Source: an uncultured Acetobacteraceae bacterium (GTDB lineage Bacteria > Pseudomonadota > Alphaproteobacteria > Acetobacterales > Acetobacteraceae). Taken from it: a DNA stretch of 9,538 nucleotides. This document shows, piece by piece, positions 1 to 7,228 of this stretch. A model generated the notes under the pieces. That model was not told where the DNA came from. It searched no databases and was given only the letters and a program-made list of their open reading frames with translations. Numbering within the stretch: the stretch's first letter is position 1; each line of letters begins with the position of its first letter. The position numbers and the translations under genes are program-made. The stretch spans positions 1 to 9,538 of the forward strand of contig CAIMEK010000256.1 of NCBI GenBank assembly GCA_903839965.1. The letters are read 5' to 3'.

Positions 1-2
1 CG

Positions 3-1409
3 GGCGTGCCCTTCCTGGTGCTGGGCCACAACGGCCGCATCGCCTGGACCTTCACCACCACCGGCGCCGACACCCAGGACCTGTTCATCGAAACCCCGGT
101 CGGCCCGGACGCCTACCTGACGCCGGACGGCCCGCGTCCGTATGCGGTGCGCGCGGAGACCATCCATGTACGGGGGGCGCCGGACGAGGTGCTGCGGGTG
201 CGCGAAACCCGCCATGGGCCGGTGGTCAGCGATCTCGTCGGCCGGCCCGACGCGGTGCTGGCGCTGGCCGCCGCCAACCTCGAGCCGGGCGATGCGGCGC
301 CGGGCCTGCTGGCGCTGAACCGCGCCGCCAGCGTGGCGGAGGCCGGGCTGGCGGCGCCGCTGATCACCGCGCCGGTGCAGAATTTGCTGGTGGCGGACCG
401 CCGGGGCATCGGCCTGTTCGTCACCGGGCGGGTGCCGTTGCGCCGGGCCGGCGACGGCAGCCGGCCGGTGCCGGGGGCGGACGGCAGCCACGACTGGACC
501 GGTTTCACCGCCGGCGACGCCTTGCCGCACGTGCTGGCGCCGCCCAGCGGCCGGCTGGTGAATGCCAACGAGCGCATCGCCCCGGCCGATTTTCCCACCT
601 TCCTCGGCCGCGACTGGTTCGACGACGCCCGCGCGCGGCGCATCCGCGAATTGCTCGACCAGGCCGCGCCGCTCGGCCTGGCGGATTTCGCCGCCATGCA
701 GACCGATACCGTCGACCTGGTGGCCCGCGACCTGTTGCCCGGGCTGCGCGCGGTGACCGCCCAGCCCGGGCTGCCGGCCCAGGCGCAGGCCCTGTTGGCG
801 AACTGGGACGGCAACACCGCCACCGACCTGCCGCAACCGCTGATCTTCAACGCCTGGATGCAGCACCTCTACCGCGACATCCTGGCGCGGGCCGATGTGC
901 CGCCGGGTGCCGGGGCCGCGGCGGCGCCCTGGACTACGCTGATCCCCAGCGCGCTCTCGCCCGACGGCGGCGTGCTGTGCGGCGGCGATTGCCGGCCCCT
1001 GCTGCCCGGCGCGCTGGCGGAGCGGTTCGGGCCGGACCCCGCCGCCTGGCGCTGGGGCGTGGCGCACCAGGCGGTGTTCGCCCACCCGATCCTGCGGGGC
1101 ATCCCGCTGCTGGGGTCCGCCAGCGAAGCGCGCATCGCCGTCCCCGGCGACGACAGCACGCTGTTCCGCGCCGGCATGCCCTATGGCAGCTTCACCGCGG
1201 GGCACGGCGCCTCGTTCCGCGGCGTCTACGACCTCGCGGACCTGGAGCGCAGCCTGTTCGTGGTGGCGCCCGGCCAGTCCGGCCATGTCGCCAGCCTGCT
1301 GGCGCGCAACTTCGTGCAACGCTGGCGCGATGGCGCGATGATCATGATCCCGGCGCGGCCCGAACAGGTCGCCGTCCGGCTGACCCTGACGCCCGGAGAT
1401 GCACCATGA
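3..1409 (+). CDS. Penicillin acylase family protein (Ntn-hydrolase), 3' part of gene
   Basis: The reading frame is already open at the window edge (Gly-Val-Pro-Phe-Leu before any plausible start), so this is the C-terminal 468 residues of a longer protein. Family members are made as a precursor that cleaves itself to free an N-terminal Ser nucleophile on the beta chain. That Ser and the signal peptide lie upstream and cannot be checked. Family signatures that are visible are GHNGRIAW near the start, NANERIAPADFPTFLGRDW around residues 185-203, and the C-terminal run with APGQSGH followed by a WRDGA-type motif. These enzymes hydrolyse amide bonds of N-acyl compounds in the periplasm (beta-lactams, acyl-homoserine lactones, other amides). 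The substrate cannot be told from this sequence. The stop codon overlaps the start of the next gene (ATGA), which suggests co-translation. The family call is firm; the exact function is open. Confidence 0.9.
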   Translation, partial: GVPFLVLGHNGRIAWTFTTTGADTQDLFIETPVGPDAYLTPDGPRPYAVRAETIHVRGAPDEVLRVRETRHGPVVSDLVGRPDAVLALAAANLEPGDAAPGLLALNRAASVAEAGLAAPLITAPVQNLLVADRRGIGLFVTGRVPLRRAGDGSRPVPGADGSHDWTGFTAGDALPHVLAPPSGRLVNANERIAPADFPTFLGRDWFDDARARRIRELLDQAAPLGLADFAAMQTDTVDLVARDLLPGLRAVTAQPGLPAQAQALLANWDGNTATDLPQPLIFNAWMQHLYRDILARADVPPGAGAAAAPWTTLIPSALSPDGGVLCGGDCRPLLPGALAERFGPDPAAWRWGVAHQAVFAHPILRGIPLLGSASEARIAVPGDDSTLFRAGMPYGSFTAGHGASFRGVYDLADLERSLFVVAPGQSGHVASLLARNFVQRWRDGAMIMIPARPEQVAVRLTLTPGDAP

Positions 1410-1948
1410 GCGTTCCGCACTGGCCCCCCACGCCGCCGAACAGCGCGATCACGGACGACTGGCTCACCCATGGCGTGCCCAGCCGCCGCATCGTCGCCCT
1501 CCTGGTCGACCTGCTGCTGATCACCCTGATCGCCGCGGCGCTGTGGGCAGGGCTGTTCCTGTTCGGCCTGCTCACCCTCGGCCTCGGCTTCCCGCTGCTC
1601 GCGCTGCTGCCGGCGGTGCCGCCGTTGTACCATTTCCTGTTCCTGGCCAGCCCGCTTTCGGCCACGCCGGGGCAGGCGCTGATGGGCCTGGTGGTGCGGC
1701 GCAACGACGACCTCGGCCGGCCGGACGTGCTGGAGGCGCTGGTGAGCGTGGTCGGCTTCTACGTCACCCTCGCGCTCGGCGCGATCTGGCTGGTGGCGGC
1801 CCTGCTGACCACGCGCCGGCGCACCCTGCACGACCTGGTCGCCGGGCTGGTGGTGGTGCGCTCGGACGCCCTGGCGTCGATGCTGCCGCCATTGACGACA
1901 CCGCAAGGCGGCTGGAACATGCGATCCGGAGGTGCCCCCCACGCATGA
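1406..1948 (+). CDS. RDD family integral membrane protein
   Basis: This is a 180-residue inner-membrane protein. The start is the ATG overlapping the stop of the upstream gene, with GGAG at 1394-1397 at good spacing. After a polar, Pro-rich N-terminus come three hydrophobic spans at about residues 29-53, 60-82 and 112-134. The RDD hallmarks are present: SRRIVALLVDLLL (Arg27/28, Asp35), SATPGQALMGLVV (85-97), and TLHDLVAG (140-147) with Asp143. The role of most RDD proteins is unknown; some have been proposed to be transporters or ion exchangers. In alphaproteobacteria an RDD gene commonly sits beside the aminoacyl-tRNA-protein transferase gene, as here, but the functional reason is not established. 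The stop overlaps the next start by four bases (ATGA), so it is probably translated together with bpt. Confidence 0.87.
   Translation: MSVPHWPPTPPNSAITDDWLTHGVPSRRIVALLVDLLLITLIAAALWAGLFLFGLLTLGLGFPLLALLPAVPPLYHFLFLASPLSATPGQALMGLVVRRNDDLGRPDVLEALVSVVGFYVTLALGAIWLVAALLTTRRRTLHDLVAGLVVVRSDALASMLPPLTTPQGGWNMRSGGAPHA
1928..1934 (+). promoter_or_regulatory. Shine-Dalgarno fixing the bpt start
   Basis: GGAGGTG lies 10 bases before the ATG at 1945, inside the end of the RDD gene. It supports starting bpt at the ATG that overlaps the RDD stop codon, and not at an upstream in-frame position. Confidence 0.65.
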
Positions 1949-2721
1949 GCTACAAGCCGCCGCGTCGTCCGCAGTTCTTCTACACGACCGCGCCGCTGCC
2001 CTGCCCCTACGTGGGCGGGCGCATCGAGCGCAAGGTGGTCACCGAGATCACCGGGCCCGGTTCGGAGGAATTGCACGACCGGCTGTCGCGCGCGGGGTTC
2101 CGGCGCAGCCACAACATCGCCTATGCGCCGGTCTGCCCGGACTGCAACGCCTGCATCCCGATCCGGGTGCGGGTGGCCGACTTCGAGCCCGACCGCACGC
2201 TGCGCCGCATCCGCAAGGCCAACGAGGGACTGGAGGGCTTCGAGGCGCCGCCGCGCGCCACCGCCGAGCAGTTCCAGCTGTTCCAGCGTTACCAGCGGGC
2301 CCGGCATCGCGACGGCGACATGGCTGCCATGAGTTTCTACGATTACCGCGCCATGGTCGAGGACACCCCGATCGAGACCTTCATCGCGGAGTTCCGCGAC
2401 GGCGGCGACCGGCTGCTGGCGGCCGGGCTGACCGACCGGCTCGGCGACGGGTTGTCGGCGGTGTACTCCTACTTCGCGCCGGAGTTGCGGCAGCGTTCGC
2501 TCGGCACCTACACCATCCTGTGGCTGATCGAGCGGGCGCGGCAGGCCGGCCTGCCCTACGTCTACCTGGGCTACTGGGTGCCGGAGAGCAGCAAGATGGC
2601 CTACAAGGCCCGGTTCCGCCCCAGCGAGATCCTGGTGGGCGGAAGCTGGCGGACGCTCACCGAGGCCGACTTCGTGCACCGCCCGGCCGCCGGGGCGCTG
2701 GTGCCGCAGACCGCCGGATAA
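1945..2721 (+). CDS. bpt: Aspartate/glutamate leucyltransferase (bacterial aminoacyl-tRNA-protein transferase, ATE-like)
   Basis: This 258-residue cytoplasmic enzyme transfers an amino acid (Leu in characterised bacterial Bpt) from charged tRNA to the N-terminal residue of proteins. That makes N-degrons recognised by ClpS and degraded by ClpAP. The length is normal for the family. The N-terminal ATE domain shows PCPYVGGR (Cys20) and the cysteine cluster CPDCNAC (Cys64, Cys67, Cys70) followed by IPIRV. The C-terminal acyltransferase-like domain shows DTPIETFIAEF, then TYTILWLIERA and YLGYWVPESSKMAYKARFRP, the strongest family signature. The start overlaps the RDD stop, with a Shine-Dalgarno at 1928-1934. 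The gene ends with TAA just before the hairpin at 2750-2774. Whether the donor is Leu or Arg is taken from family knowledge and not decided by the sequence. Confidence 0.95.
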   Translation: MSYKPPRRPQFFYTTAPLPCPYVGGRIERKVVTEITGPGSEELHDRLSRAGFRRSHNIAYAPVCPDCNACIPIRVRVADFEPDRTLRRIRKANEGLEGFEAPPRATAEQFQLFQRYQRARHRDGDMAAMSFYDYRAMVEDTPIETFIAEFRDGGDRLLAAGLTDRLGDGLSAVYSYFAPELRQRSLGTYTILWLIERARQAGLPYVYLGYWVPESSKMAYKARFRPSEILVGGSWRTLTEADFVHRPAAGALVPQTAG

Positions 2722-2749
2722 CATTCGTCCAACCGACCCCGGCACGCCT

Positions 2750-2774
2750 GCGACATGCGGTTTGCGCATGTCGC
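2750..2774. repeat. Perfect 10-bp inverted repeat with 5-base loop (stem-loop or operator)
   Basis: GCGACATGCG at 2750-2759 and its exact reverse complement CGCATGTCGC at 2765-2774 flank the loop GTTTG. As RNA this gives a stable GC-rich stem 29 bases after the bpt stop, a normal place for a transcript end. No T-run follows (the next bases are GACTTGATTC), so it is not a classical intrinsic terminator. It ends three bases before the FNR-type box, so it could instead be an operator for a second regulator of the downstream promoter. The sequence does not decide between these two. Confidence 0.7.
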
Positions 2775-2777
2775 GAC

Positions 2778-2791
2778 TTGATTCATGTCAA
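2778..2791 (+). promoter_or_regulatory. FNR/FixK/ANR-type regulator binding site
   Basis: TTGATTCATGTCAA matches the FNR-family consensus TTGAT-N4-ATCAA at nine of the ten fixed positions; only the first base of the right half-site (G for A) differs, a common variant. It is AT-rich in a very GC-rich region and is the only such site I found in the intergenic gap. Its centre is about 105 bases before the ATG at 2890. With class II activation (centre at -41.5) transcription would begin near 2826, giving a leader of about 64 bases. I see no convincing -10 hexamer there (CATCGT at 2814-2819 is weak; AACAAT at 2806-2811 is a better match but poorly spaced). The genes downstream encode oxygen-sensitive Fe-S enzymes, which fits low-oxygen induction. 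Confidence 0.72.
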
Positions 2792-2873
2792 AGGCCGGGC
2801 TGCACAACAATGACATCGTTCGCCGACAGGTGGCCAATGTCACCGCCGTTGCCGTGCCGCTCGCCCGCAGGCG

Positions 2874-2880
2874 AGGGAGG
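2874..2880 (+). promoter_or_regulatory. Strong Shine-Dalgarno for the first operon gene
   Basis: AGGGAGG ends nine bases before the ATG at 2890. It decides the start of the NfnA-like gene against the upstream in-frame ATG at 2785, which lies inside the FNR-type box and would add 35 residues unlike the family. Confidence 0.75.
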
Positions 2881-2889
2881 AATCGCCAA

Positions 2890-3771
2890 ATGCCGGATAC
2901 CGAGACCGCCGACGGGTTCGAAATCGTCCGGCGGGAAGACTTTTCCGACGTCACGTACTTGCTCGCGGTGCGCCATCCGATGATGGCACGGGCCGCGCGG
3001 CCCGGACAGTTCGTCATCGTCATGTCGCATCCCGACGGCGAGCGCATTCCCCTCACCATCGCCGATTTCGATGCCGTCGAGGGCACCGTCACCCTGGTCA
3101 TCCAGGCCGTCGGCAAGACCACGCGGGAAATGCAGCAGACCTGCCGCGCCGGGGATCGGCTGCACGCGCTGGTCGGCCCGATGGGCGTGCCCACCGTGCT
3201 CGGCCATGCCAGGAAGGTGGTGTGCGTCGGCGGCGGGCTGGGCGTCGCGCCGATCTACCCGCAGGCGCGCGGCTTCCGCGAAACCGGCGCCACCGTGATC
3301 GGCCTGCTCGGCTTCCGCACCGCCAGCCTGGTGTTCTGGGAGGACCGCTTCCGCTCGGTCTGCAACGAGGTGCTGCTGTGCACCGACGACGGCTCGGCCG
3401 GCATGAAGGGCTTCGTCAGCGACGGCCTCACCCGCCTCATCGACGAACATCCCGACATCGACGAGGTAGTGGCGATCGGCCCGCCGGTGATGATGAAGGC
3501 CTGCGCCGAAGTAACCCGCCCGCACGGCATCCGCACCATGGTCAGCCTGAACCCGATCATGGTGGACGGCACCGGCATGTGCGGGGGCTGCCGGGTGAAG
3601 CTCGACAACGGGGTCAAGTTCGCCTGCGTGGACGGGCCGGATTTCGACGGCCATCGCGTCGACTTCGACGACCTCACCCAGCGCCTGCACCGCTTCACCG
3701 AGGCGGAACAGTCAGCGACCGCCCGCTGGTCGGAAACCTGCCGCCTGCGCGCCGCGCAGCCCGGTCTGTGA
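2890..3771 (+). CDS. FAD/NAD(P)-binding 2Fe-2S oxidoreductase subunit, NfnA / SudB / DHOD-B-like
   Basis: This 293-residue flavoprotein belongs to the ferredoxin-NADP reductase-like family. That family includes the small subunit of NADH-dependent ferredoxin:NADP oxidoreductase (NfnA), sulfide dehydrogenase SudB and the dihydroorotate dehydrogenase electron-transfer subunit. It has an N-terminal beta-barrel with FAD motifs RPGQF (37-41) and ERIPLT (51-56), a nucleotide-binding motif GGGLGVAP (114-121), and a C-terminal 2Fe-2S site MCGGC (Cys231, Cys234) plus FAC (Cys246). Asp226 sits in the DGTGMCGGC motif; in characterised NfnA an Asp replaces the fourth Cys ligand. Family members exchange electrons between NAD(P)H and a partner GltD-like subunit, which is the next gene. 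A strong Shine-Dalgarno (2874-2880) and the FNR-type box precede it. Nfn versus SudB activity cannot be told apart from sequence alone. The last 15 or so residues have no clear family counterpart. Confidence 0.9.
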   Translation: MPDTETADGFEIVRREDFSDVTYLLAVRHPMMARAARPGQFVIVMSHPDGERIPLTIADFDAVEGTVTLVIQAVGKTTREMQQTCRAGDRLHALVGPMGVPTVLGHARKVVCVGGGLGVAPIYPQARGFRETGATVIGLLGFRTASLVFWEDRFRSVCNEVLLCTDDGSAGMKGFVSDGLTRLIDEHPDIDEVVAIGPPVMMKACAEVTRPHGIRTMVSLNPIMVDGTGMCGGCRVKLDNGVKFACVDGPDFDGHRVDFDDLTQRLHRFTEAEQSATARWSETCRLRAAQPGL

Positions 3772-3803
3772 CCGCCGCGACCGAACCGAACGGACCAAGC
3801 AGA

Positions 3804-5303
3804 ATGGCCAAGAAACGGACCATCCGCAGCATCCCGCAGCAGCGCACCCCGGTACGCGAGCAGGACCCGCAGGTCAGGGCCGGCAATTTCGACGAGGTGA
3901 ACCTCGGCTACGACGGGCTGCAGGCGCGGCTGGAATCGCAGCGCTGCCTGCTTTGCCCGGAGCCGCAATGCATCGCCGGCTGCCCGGTGGGCATCGACAT
4001 TCCCGGCTTCATCGCCCGCATCGGCGAAGGCGACGACCGCGGCGCCTACGACATCCTGGCGCGCAGCAACCTGCTGCCGGCGGTGTGCGGCCGGGTCTGC
4101 CCGCAGGAGAGCCAGTGCGAGGGCGTCTGCCTGGTCGGCGAAACGCTGGAGCCGGTGGCGATCGGCCGGCTGGAACGCTATGTCGGCGACCGCGCCATCG
4201 CCGAGGGCTACGCCCGCCGCCCCTTCATCGAGCCGAACCGCTTCCGCGTCGGCGTGGTCGGCTCCGGGCCGGCCGGCATGGCCTGCGCCGCGGACATGGC
4301 GCGCGCCGGCTGCGAGGTGACGGTCTACGAGGCGTTCCACCTGCCCGGCGGCGTGCTGCGCTACGGCATTCCCGACTTCCGCCTGCCCAACAGCGTGGTC
4401 GACGCCGAAATCGAGGGGCTGCGGCGGCTCGGCGTGAAGTTCGAATGCAACACGCTGGTCGGCCGGCTGTTCACCATCGAGCAGATGATCGACGAGCTTG
4501 GCTGCGACGCCGTGTTCATCGGCACCGGCGCCGGCTACCCGGCCATGCTGGGCATTCCCGGCGAGCAGTTGAACGGCGTGCTGTCGGCCAACGAGCTGCT
4601 GACCCGCTGCAACCTGATGCGGGCGCGCCACTTCCCCGAAGTCGACACGCCGTTGCCGCTGGGCCGGCGCGTCGCCGTGGTGGGCGCCGGCAACACCGCC
4701 ATGGACGCCACCCGCGTCTGCCTGCGGCTGGGCGCCGCGCAGGTGAACTGCGTCTACCGCCGCAGCCGCACCGAATGCCCGGCGCGCGCCGAGGAAGTGC
4801 ACCACGCCGAGCAGGAGGGCATCGCCTTCCATTGGCTGACCGCTCCGGTGGAGGTGCTCGGCGACGAGATGGGCAACGTGCGCGCGCTGCGCTGCCAGCG
4901 GATGACGCTGGGCGAGCCGGACGCCTCCGGCCGGGCCCGCCCGGTGCCGGTGCCGGGCAGCGAGTACGACATCGAGGTGGACCAGGTGGTGTTCGCCATC
5001 GGCACCAACGCCAACCCGATCATCGGCCAGACCTCCGGGCTGGCGCTGAACAAGCGCGGCTATATCGCGGTGGACGAGACCCTCGCCACCTCGCTGGCCG
5101 GCGTCTACGCGGGCGGCGACATCGTCACCGGCGCGGCCACCGTCATCGAGGCGATGGGCGCCGGCCGGCGCGCCGCGCGCGGCATGAAAGCCTATCTCGG
5201 CCTGGCCGAGCCGGCGCCCGCACCCGCGGCGGGCGAGGCCGCCGCCACGCTGTTCGGCATCCCGCGCGAGGAGCGCAACTTTGTCCGGCTGCGGCTCGGC
5301 TGA
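3804..5303 (+). CDS. NADPH-dependent GltD/NfnB-like FAD- and Fe-S-binding oxidoreductase subunit
   Basis: This 499-residue protein is like the glutamate synthase small subunit, NfnB, SudA and the NADP-reducing subunit reported with 2-oxoglutarate oxidoreductase in anaerobic aromatic degraders. Two 4Fe-4S motifs come first: Cys48-x2-Cys51-x4-Cys56-x3-Cys60-Pro, and Cys95-x3-Cys99-x5-Cys105-x3-Cys109. Next is the FAD fold with GSGPAG (153-158), the RYGIPDFRLP motif, the second dinucleotide fold with GAGNTAMD (294-301) and YRRSRTECPA, and the C-terminal FAD motif YAGGDIVTGAATVIEAM. An Ala/Pro-rich linker leads to a short tail ending in VRLRLG. Because no glutamate synthase large subunit is nearby but Kor genes follow, it probably carries electrons between NAD(P)H and the Kor enzyme or ferredoxin. 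The start is uncertain: the GTG at 3768, overlapping the previous stop (GTGA), would add 12 residues. I prefer the ATG at 3804 because family members begin with a basic stretch just like it. Confidence 0.9.
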   Translation: MAKKRTIRSIPQQRTPVREQDPQVRAGNFDEVNLGYDGLQARLESQRCLLCPEPQCIAGCPVGIDIPGFIARIGEGDDRGAYDILARSNLLPAVCGRVCPQESQCEGVCLVGETLEPVAIGRLERYVGDRAIAEGYARRPFIEPNRFRVGVVGSGPAGMACAADMARAGCEVTVYEAFHLPGGVLRYGIPDFRLPNSVVDAEIEGLRRLGVKFECNTLVGRLFTIEQMIDELGCDAVFIGTGAGYPAMLGIPGEQLNGVLSANELLTRCNLMRARHFPEVDTPLPLGRRVAVVGAGNTAMDATRVCLRLGAAQVNCVYRRSRTECPARAEEVHHAEQEGIAFHWLTAPVEVLGDEMGNVRALRCQRMTLGEPDASGRARPVPVPGSEYDIEVDQVVFAIGTNANPIIGQTSGLALNKRGYIAVDETLATSLAGVYAGGDIVTGAATVIEAMGAGRRAARGMKAYLGLAEPAPAPAAGEAAATLFGIPREERNFVRLRLG

Positions 5304-5330
5304 CCCGCCAGCGCAACCGCCGAGGCACCC

Positions 5331-7220
5331 ATGAACGAAGTTGCCATCATGCCGATCGAACACCAGGCCGGGGACCGACAGCCGACCGTGCTGTCCGAAC
5401 ATATCGTCGAGATCATCAGCGATTCCGGCGAAGGCGCGCAGCGCTGCGGGCAGTCGCTCGGGGCCATTGCCGCGCGTATGGGCAACGGGGTGTGGACGGT
5501 CGAGATCATCCCGGCGGAAATCCGTCCGCCCGCGCGCAGCACCGCCGGCGCCAGCGGCAACCGCATCCGCCTCGGCAGCGACCGTGTCACCAACGGCGGC
5601 GGCGAGACCGACCTTGTGGTGGCCTTCAACGAACAGGTGCTGCTCGGGCGCGTGCGGGCCGGCGAGCTGAAGCCGGGCTGCACCATCCTGCTGGAAAGCA
5701 TGTGGCGCGACGACCGCGACCCCGCCATCGCCGCCGCCTACGTGCAGGTGCACGACGAACTCGTCGCCCACTACGACGTGCGCGAGATCCCGATGGAGCG
5801 GGAATGCCACAAGCTGGTGGCCGATCCGCGGCGCGGCAAGAACATGTTCGCGCTGGGCATGCTGTGCGCCATCTATGGCCTCGACCTGGAACTCGCGCGC
5901 GAGCAGGTCGTGCTCAGCTTCGGCAAGAAGGGCGGCAAGATCGTCGAGCAGAACGTGCAGTTGCTGGAGGCCGGCCACGCCTGGGCCGGGAACAACCTCG
6001 ATTTCAAGTTCAGCATCCCCGCCGCGCCGGTGACCACGCCGCAGATCGTCATCAACGGCAACACGGCGCTGGCGCTCGGCGTGCTGGCCTCCGGCATGGA
6101 GGTCTGCGCGATGTACCCGATCACCCCCGCCACCTCGGCTTCGCACTACCTCAGCGACGTGTTCGAGACCGTCGGCGGCATCGTCCACCAGGCCGAGGAC
6201 GAAATCGCCGCCTGCGCCTTCGCCATCGGCGCCTCCTATGCCGGCAAGTGCGCCGTCACCATCACCTCCGGCCCGGGCTACTCGCTCAAGCAGGAGGGCA
6301 TCGGGCTGGCGGTGATGGGCGAGATCCCGCTGGTGGTGGTGAACGTGCAGCGCGGCGGACCCAGCACCGGCCAGCCCACCAAGGCCGAGCAGGGCGACCT
6401 GCTCACCGCCATGTTCGGCAGCCACGGCGACGCGCCGAAAGTGGTGCTGGCGCCGTCGACCATCGAGGAATGCTTCTACGCCATCATCACCGCCCGCAAG
6501 ATTGCGGAGACCTTCGGCATGGTGGTGGTGGTGCTGTCGGACGCGGCGCTGGCCACCTCGCAGCAGCCCATCCCACGACCGCAGTTCGACGCCGCCTGGC
6601 TGGCCCCGCCGCCCAACCAGAGCCGGGTCGCCGCCGGCGCCAAGCCATATGACTGGGACGCCGAAACCGGCCTGTCGCACCGCTTCATTCCCGGTCAGCC
6701 CGGCGGCATGCACACCCTCACCGGGTTGGCGCACGACCGCGCCAGCCACGTCGCCTACGATCCGACCAGCAACGAGGAAAGCATCCGCGCGCGCAGCCTC
6801 AAGCTCGCCACCCTGCAGAAGACGCTGCGGCCCCCCGTGGTGCACGGCGATGCCGAGGGCGACCTGCTGGTGATGGGCTGGGGCAGCACCCGTGGCGCCA
6901 TCGAGGAAGCGGTGGACAGCCTCCGCGCCGAGGGCCATCGGGTGTCCTCGGTGCACCTGTTCTTCCTGCAGCCCATGCAGCCCGGGCTGCAGCCCATCAT
7001 GCAACGCTTCCGCCAGGTGATGACGGTGGAGGCGAACTGGAGCGACCGGCCGGACGACGCCATGATCGACGCCGACAACCGCCGCTATTCGGCGCTTGCC
7101 ATGCTGCTCAGGGCCCGCACGCTGATCGACGTGGATTGCTGGAGCGAGGTGAAGGGCCAGCCGATCAAGCCCGGCTCCATCCGCCGGGCCGTCCTCGACA
7201 AGCTGCACGCCGCGGGGTGA
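5331..7220 (+). CDS. korA: 2-oxoacid:ferredoxin oxidoreductase, fused gamma-alpha subunit (2-oxoglutarate type)
   Basis: This 629-residue subunit of a CoA-dependent 2-oxoacid:ferredoxin oxidoreductase interconverts a 2-oxoacid plus CoA with an acyl-CoA, CO2 and reduced ferredoxin. The N-terminal gamma domain spans about residues 20-210 (SDSGEGAQRCGQ, DLVVAFNEQ). The alpha pyrimidine-binding domain follows from about 240, with YPITPATSAS (262-271), TSGPGYSLKQEG (312-323) and VQRGGPSTGQPTKAEQGDL (339-357). The CoA/C-terminal domain ends near 629. The fused gamma-alpha layout and the QRGGPSTG motif are those of the two-subunit KorAB class. 2-Oxoglutarate is the likeliest substrate by family, but other 2-oxoacids (for example pyruvate or indolepyruvate) are not excluded. 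The GAGG at 5322-5325 supports the ATG start. It lies 27 bases after the GltD-like gene and 8 bases before korB. Confidence 0.93.
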   Translation: MNEVAIMPIEHQAGDRQPTVLSEHIVEIISDSGEGAQRCGQSLGAIAARMGNGVWTVEIIPAEIRPPARSTAGASGNRIRLGSDRVTNGGGETDLVVAFNEQVLLGRVRAGELKPGCTILLESMWRDDRDPAIAAAYVQVHDELVAHYDVREIPMERECHKLVADPRRGKNMFALGMLCAIYGLDLELAREQVVLSFGKKGGKIVEQNVQLLEAGHAWAGNNLDFKFSIPAAPVTTPQIVINGNTALALGVLASGMEVCAMYPITPATSASHYLSDVFETVGGIVHQAEDEIAACAFAIGASYAGKCAVTITSGPGYSLKQEGIGLAVMGEIPLVVVNVQRGGPSTGQPTKAEQGDLLTAMFGSHGDAPKVVLAPSTIEECFYAIITARKIAETFGMVVVVLSDAALATSQQPIPRPQFDAAWLAPPPNQSRVAAGAKPYDWDAETGLSHRFIPGQPGGMHTLTGLAHDRASHVAYDPTSNEESIRARSLKLATLQKTLRPPVVHGDAEGDLLVMGWGSTRGAIEEAVDSLRAEGHRVSSVHLFFLQPMQPGLQPIMQRFRQVMTVEANWSDRPDDAMIDADNRRYSALAMLLRARTLIDVDCWSEVKGQPIKPGSIRRAVLDKLHAAG

Positions 7221-7228
7221 GAGAGAAA

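Noticed and set aside
2785..2889. Upstream in-frame ATG extending the NfnA-like protein
   Set aside because: It starts inside the FNR-type box, lacks a ribosome binding site and would add 35 residues unlike the family. ATG 2890 has a strong Shine-Dalgarno.
3953..6652. 899-codon open frame on the + strand
   Set aside because: It is a shifted-frame shadow of the GltD-like and korA genes; the product is Arg/Gly/Ala-rich with no domain, while the other frame carries intact motifs.
6967..7000. Palindrome GCAGCCCGGGCTGC flanked by a repeated CTGCAGCCCAT
   Set aside because: It is inside korA, where it encodes the family's Pro-rich LQPMQPGLQP stretch. Codon choice for a Gln-Pro repeat explains it.
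3255..7208. 1317-codon open frame on the - strand
   Set aside because: It lies antisense to four well-supported genes in a very GC-rich region where stop-free antisense frames are common. Its translation is low-complexity, His/Ala/Gly/Asp-rich and resembles no family.
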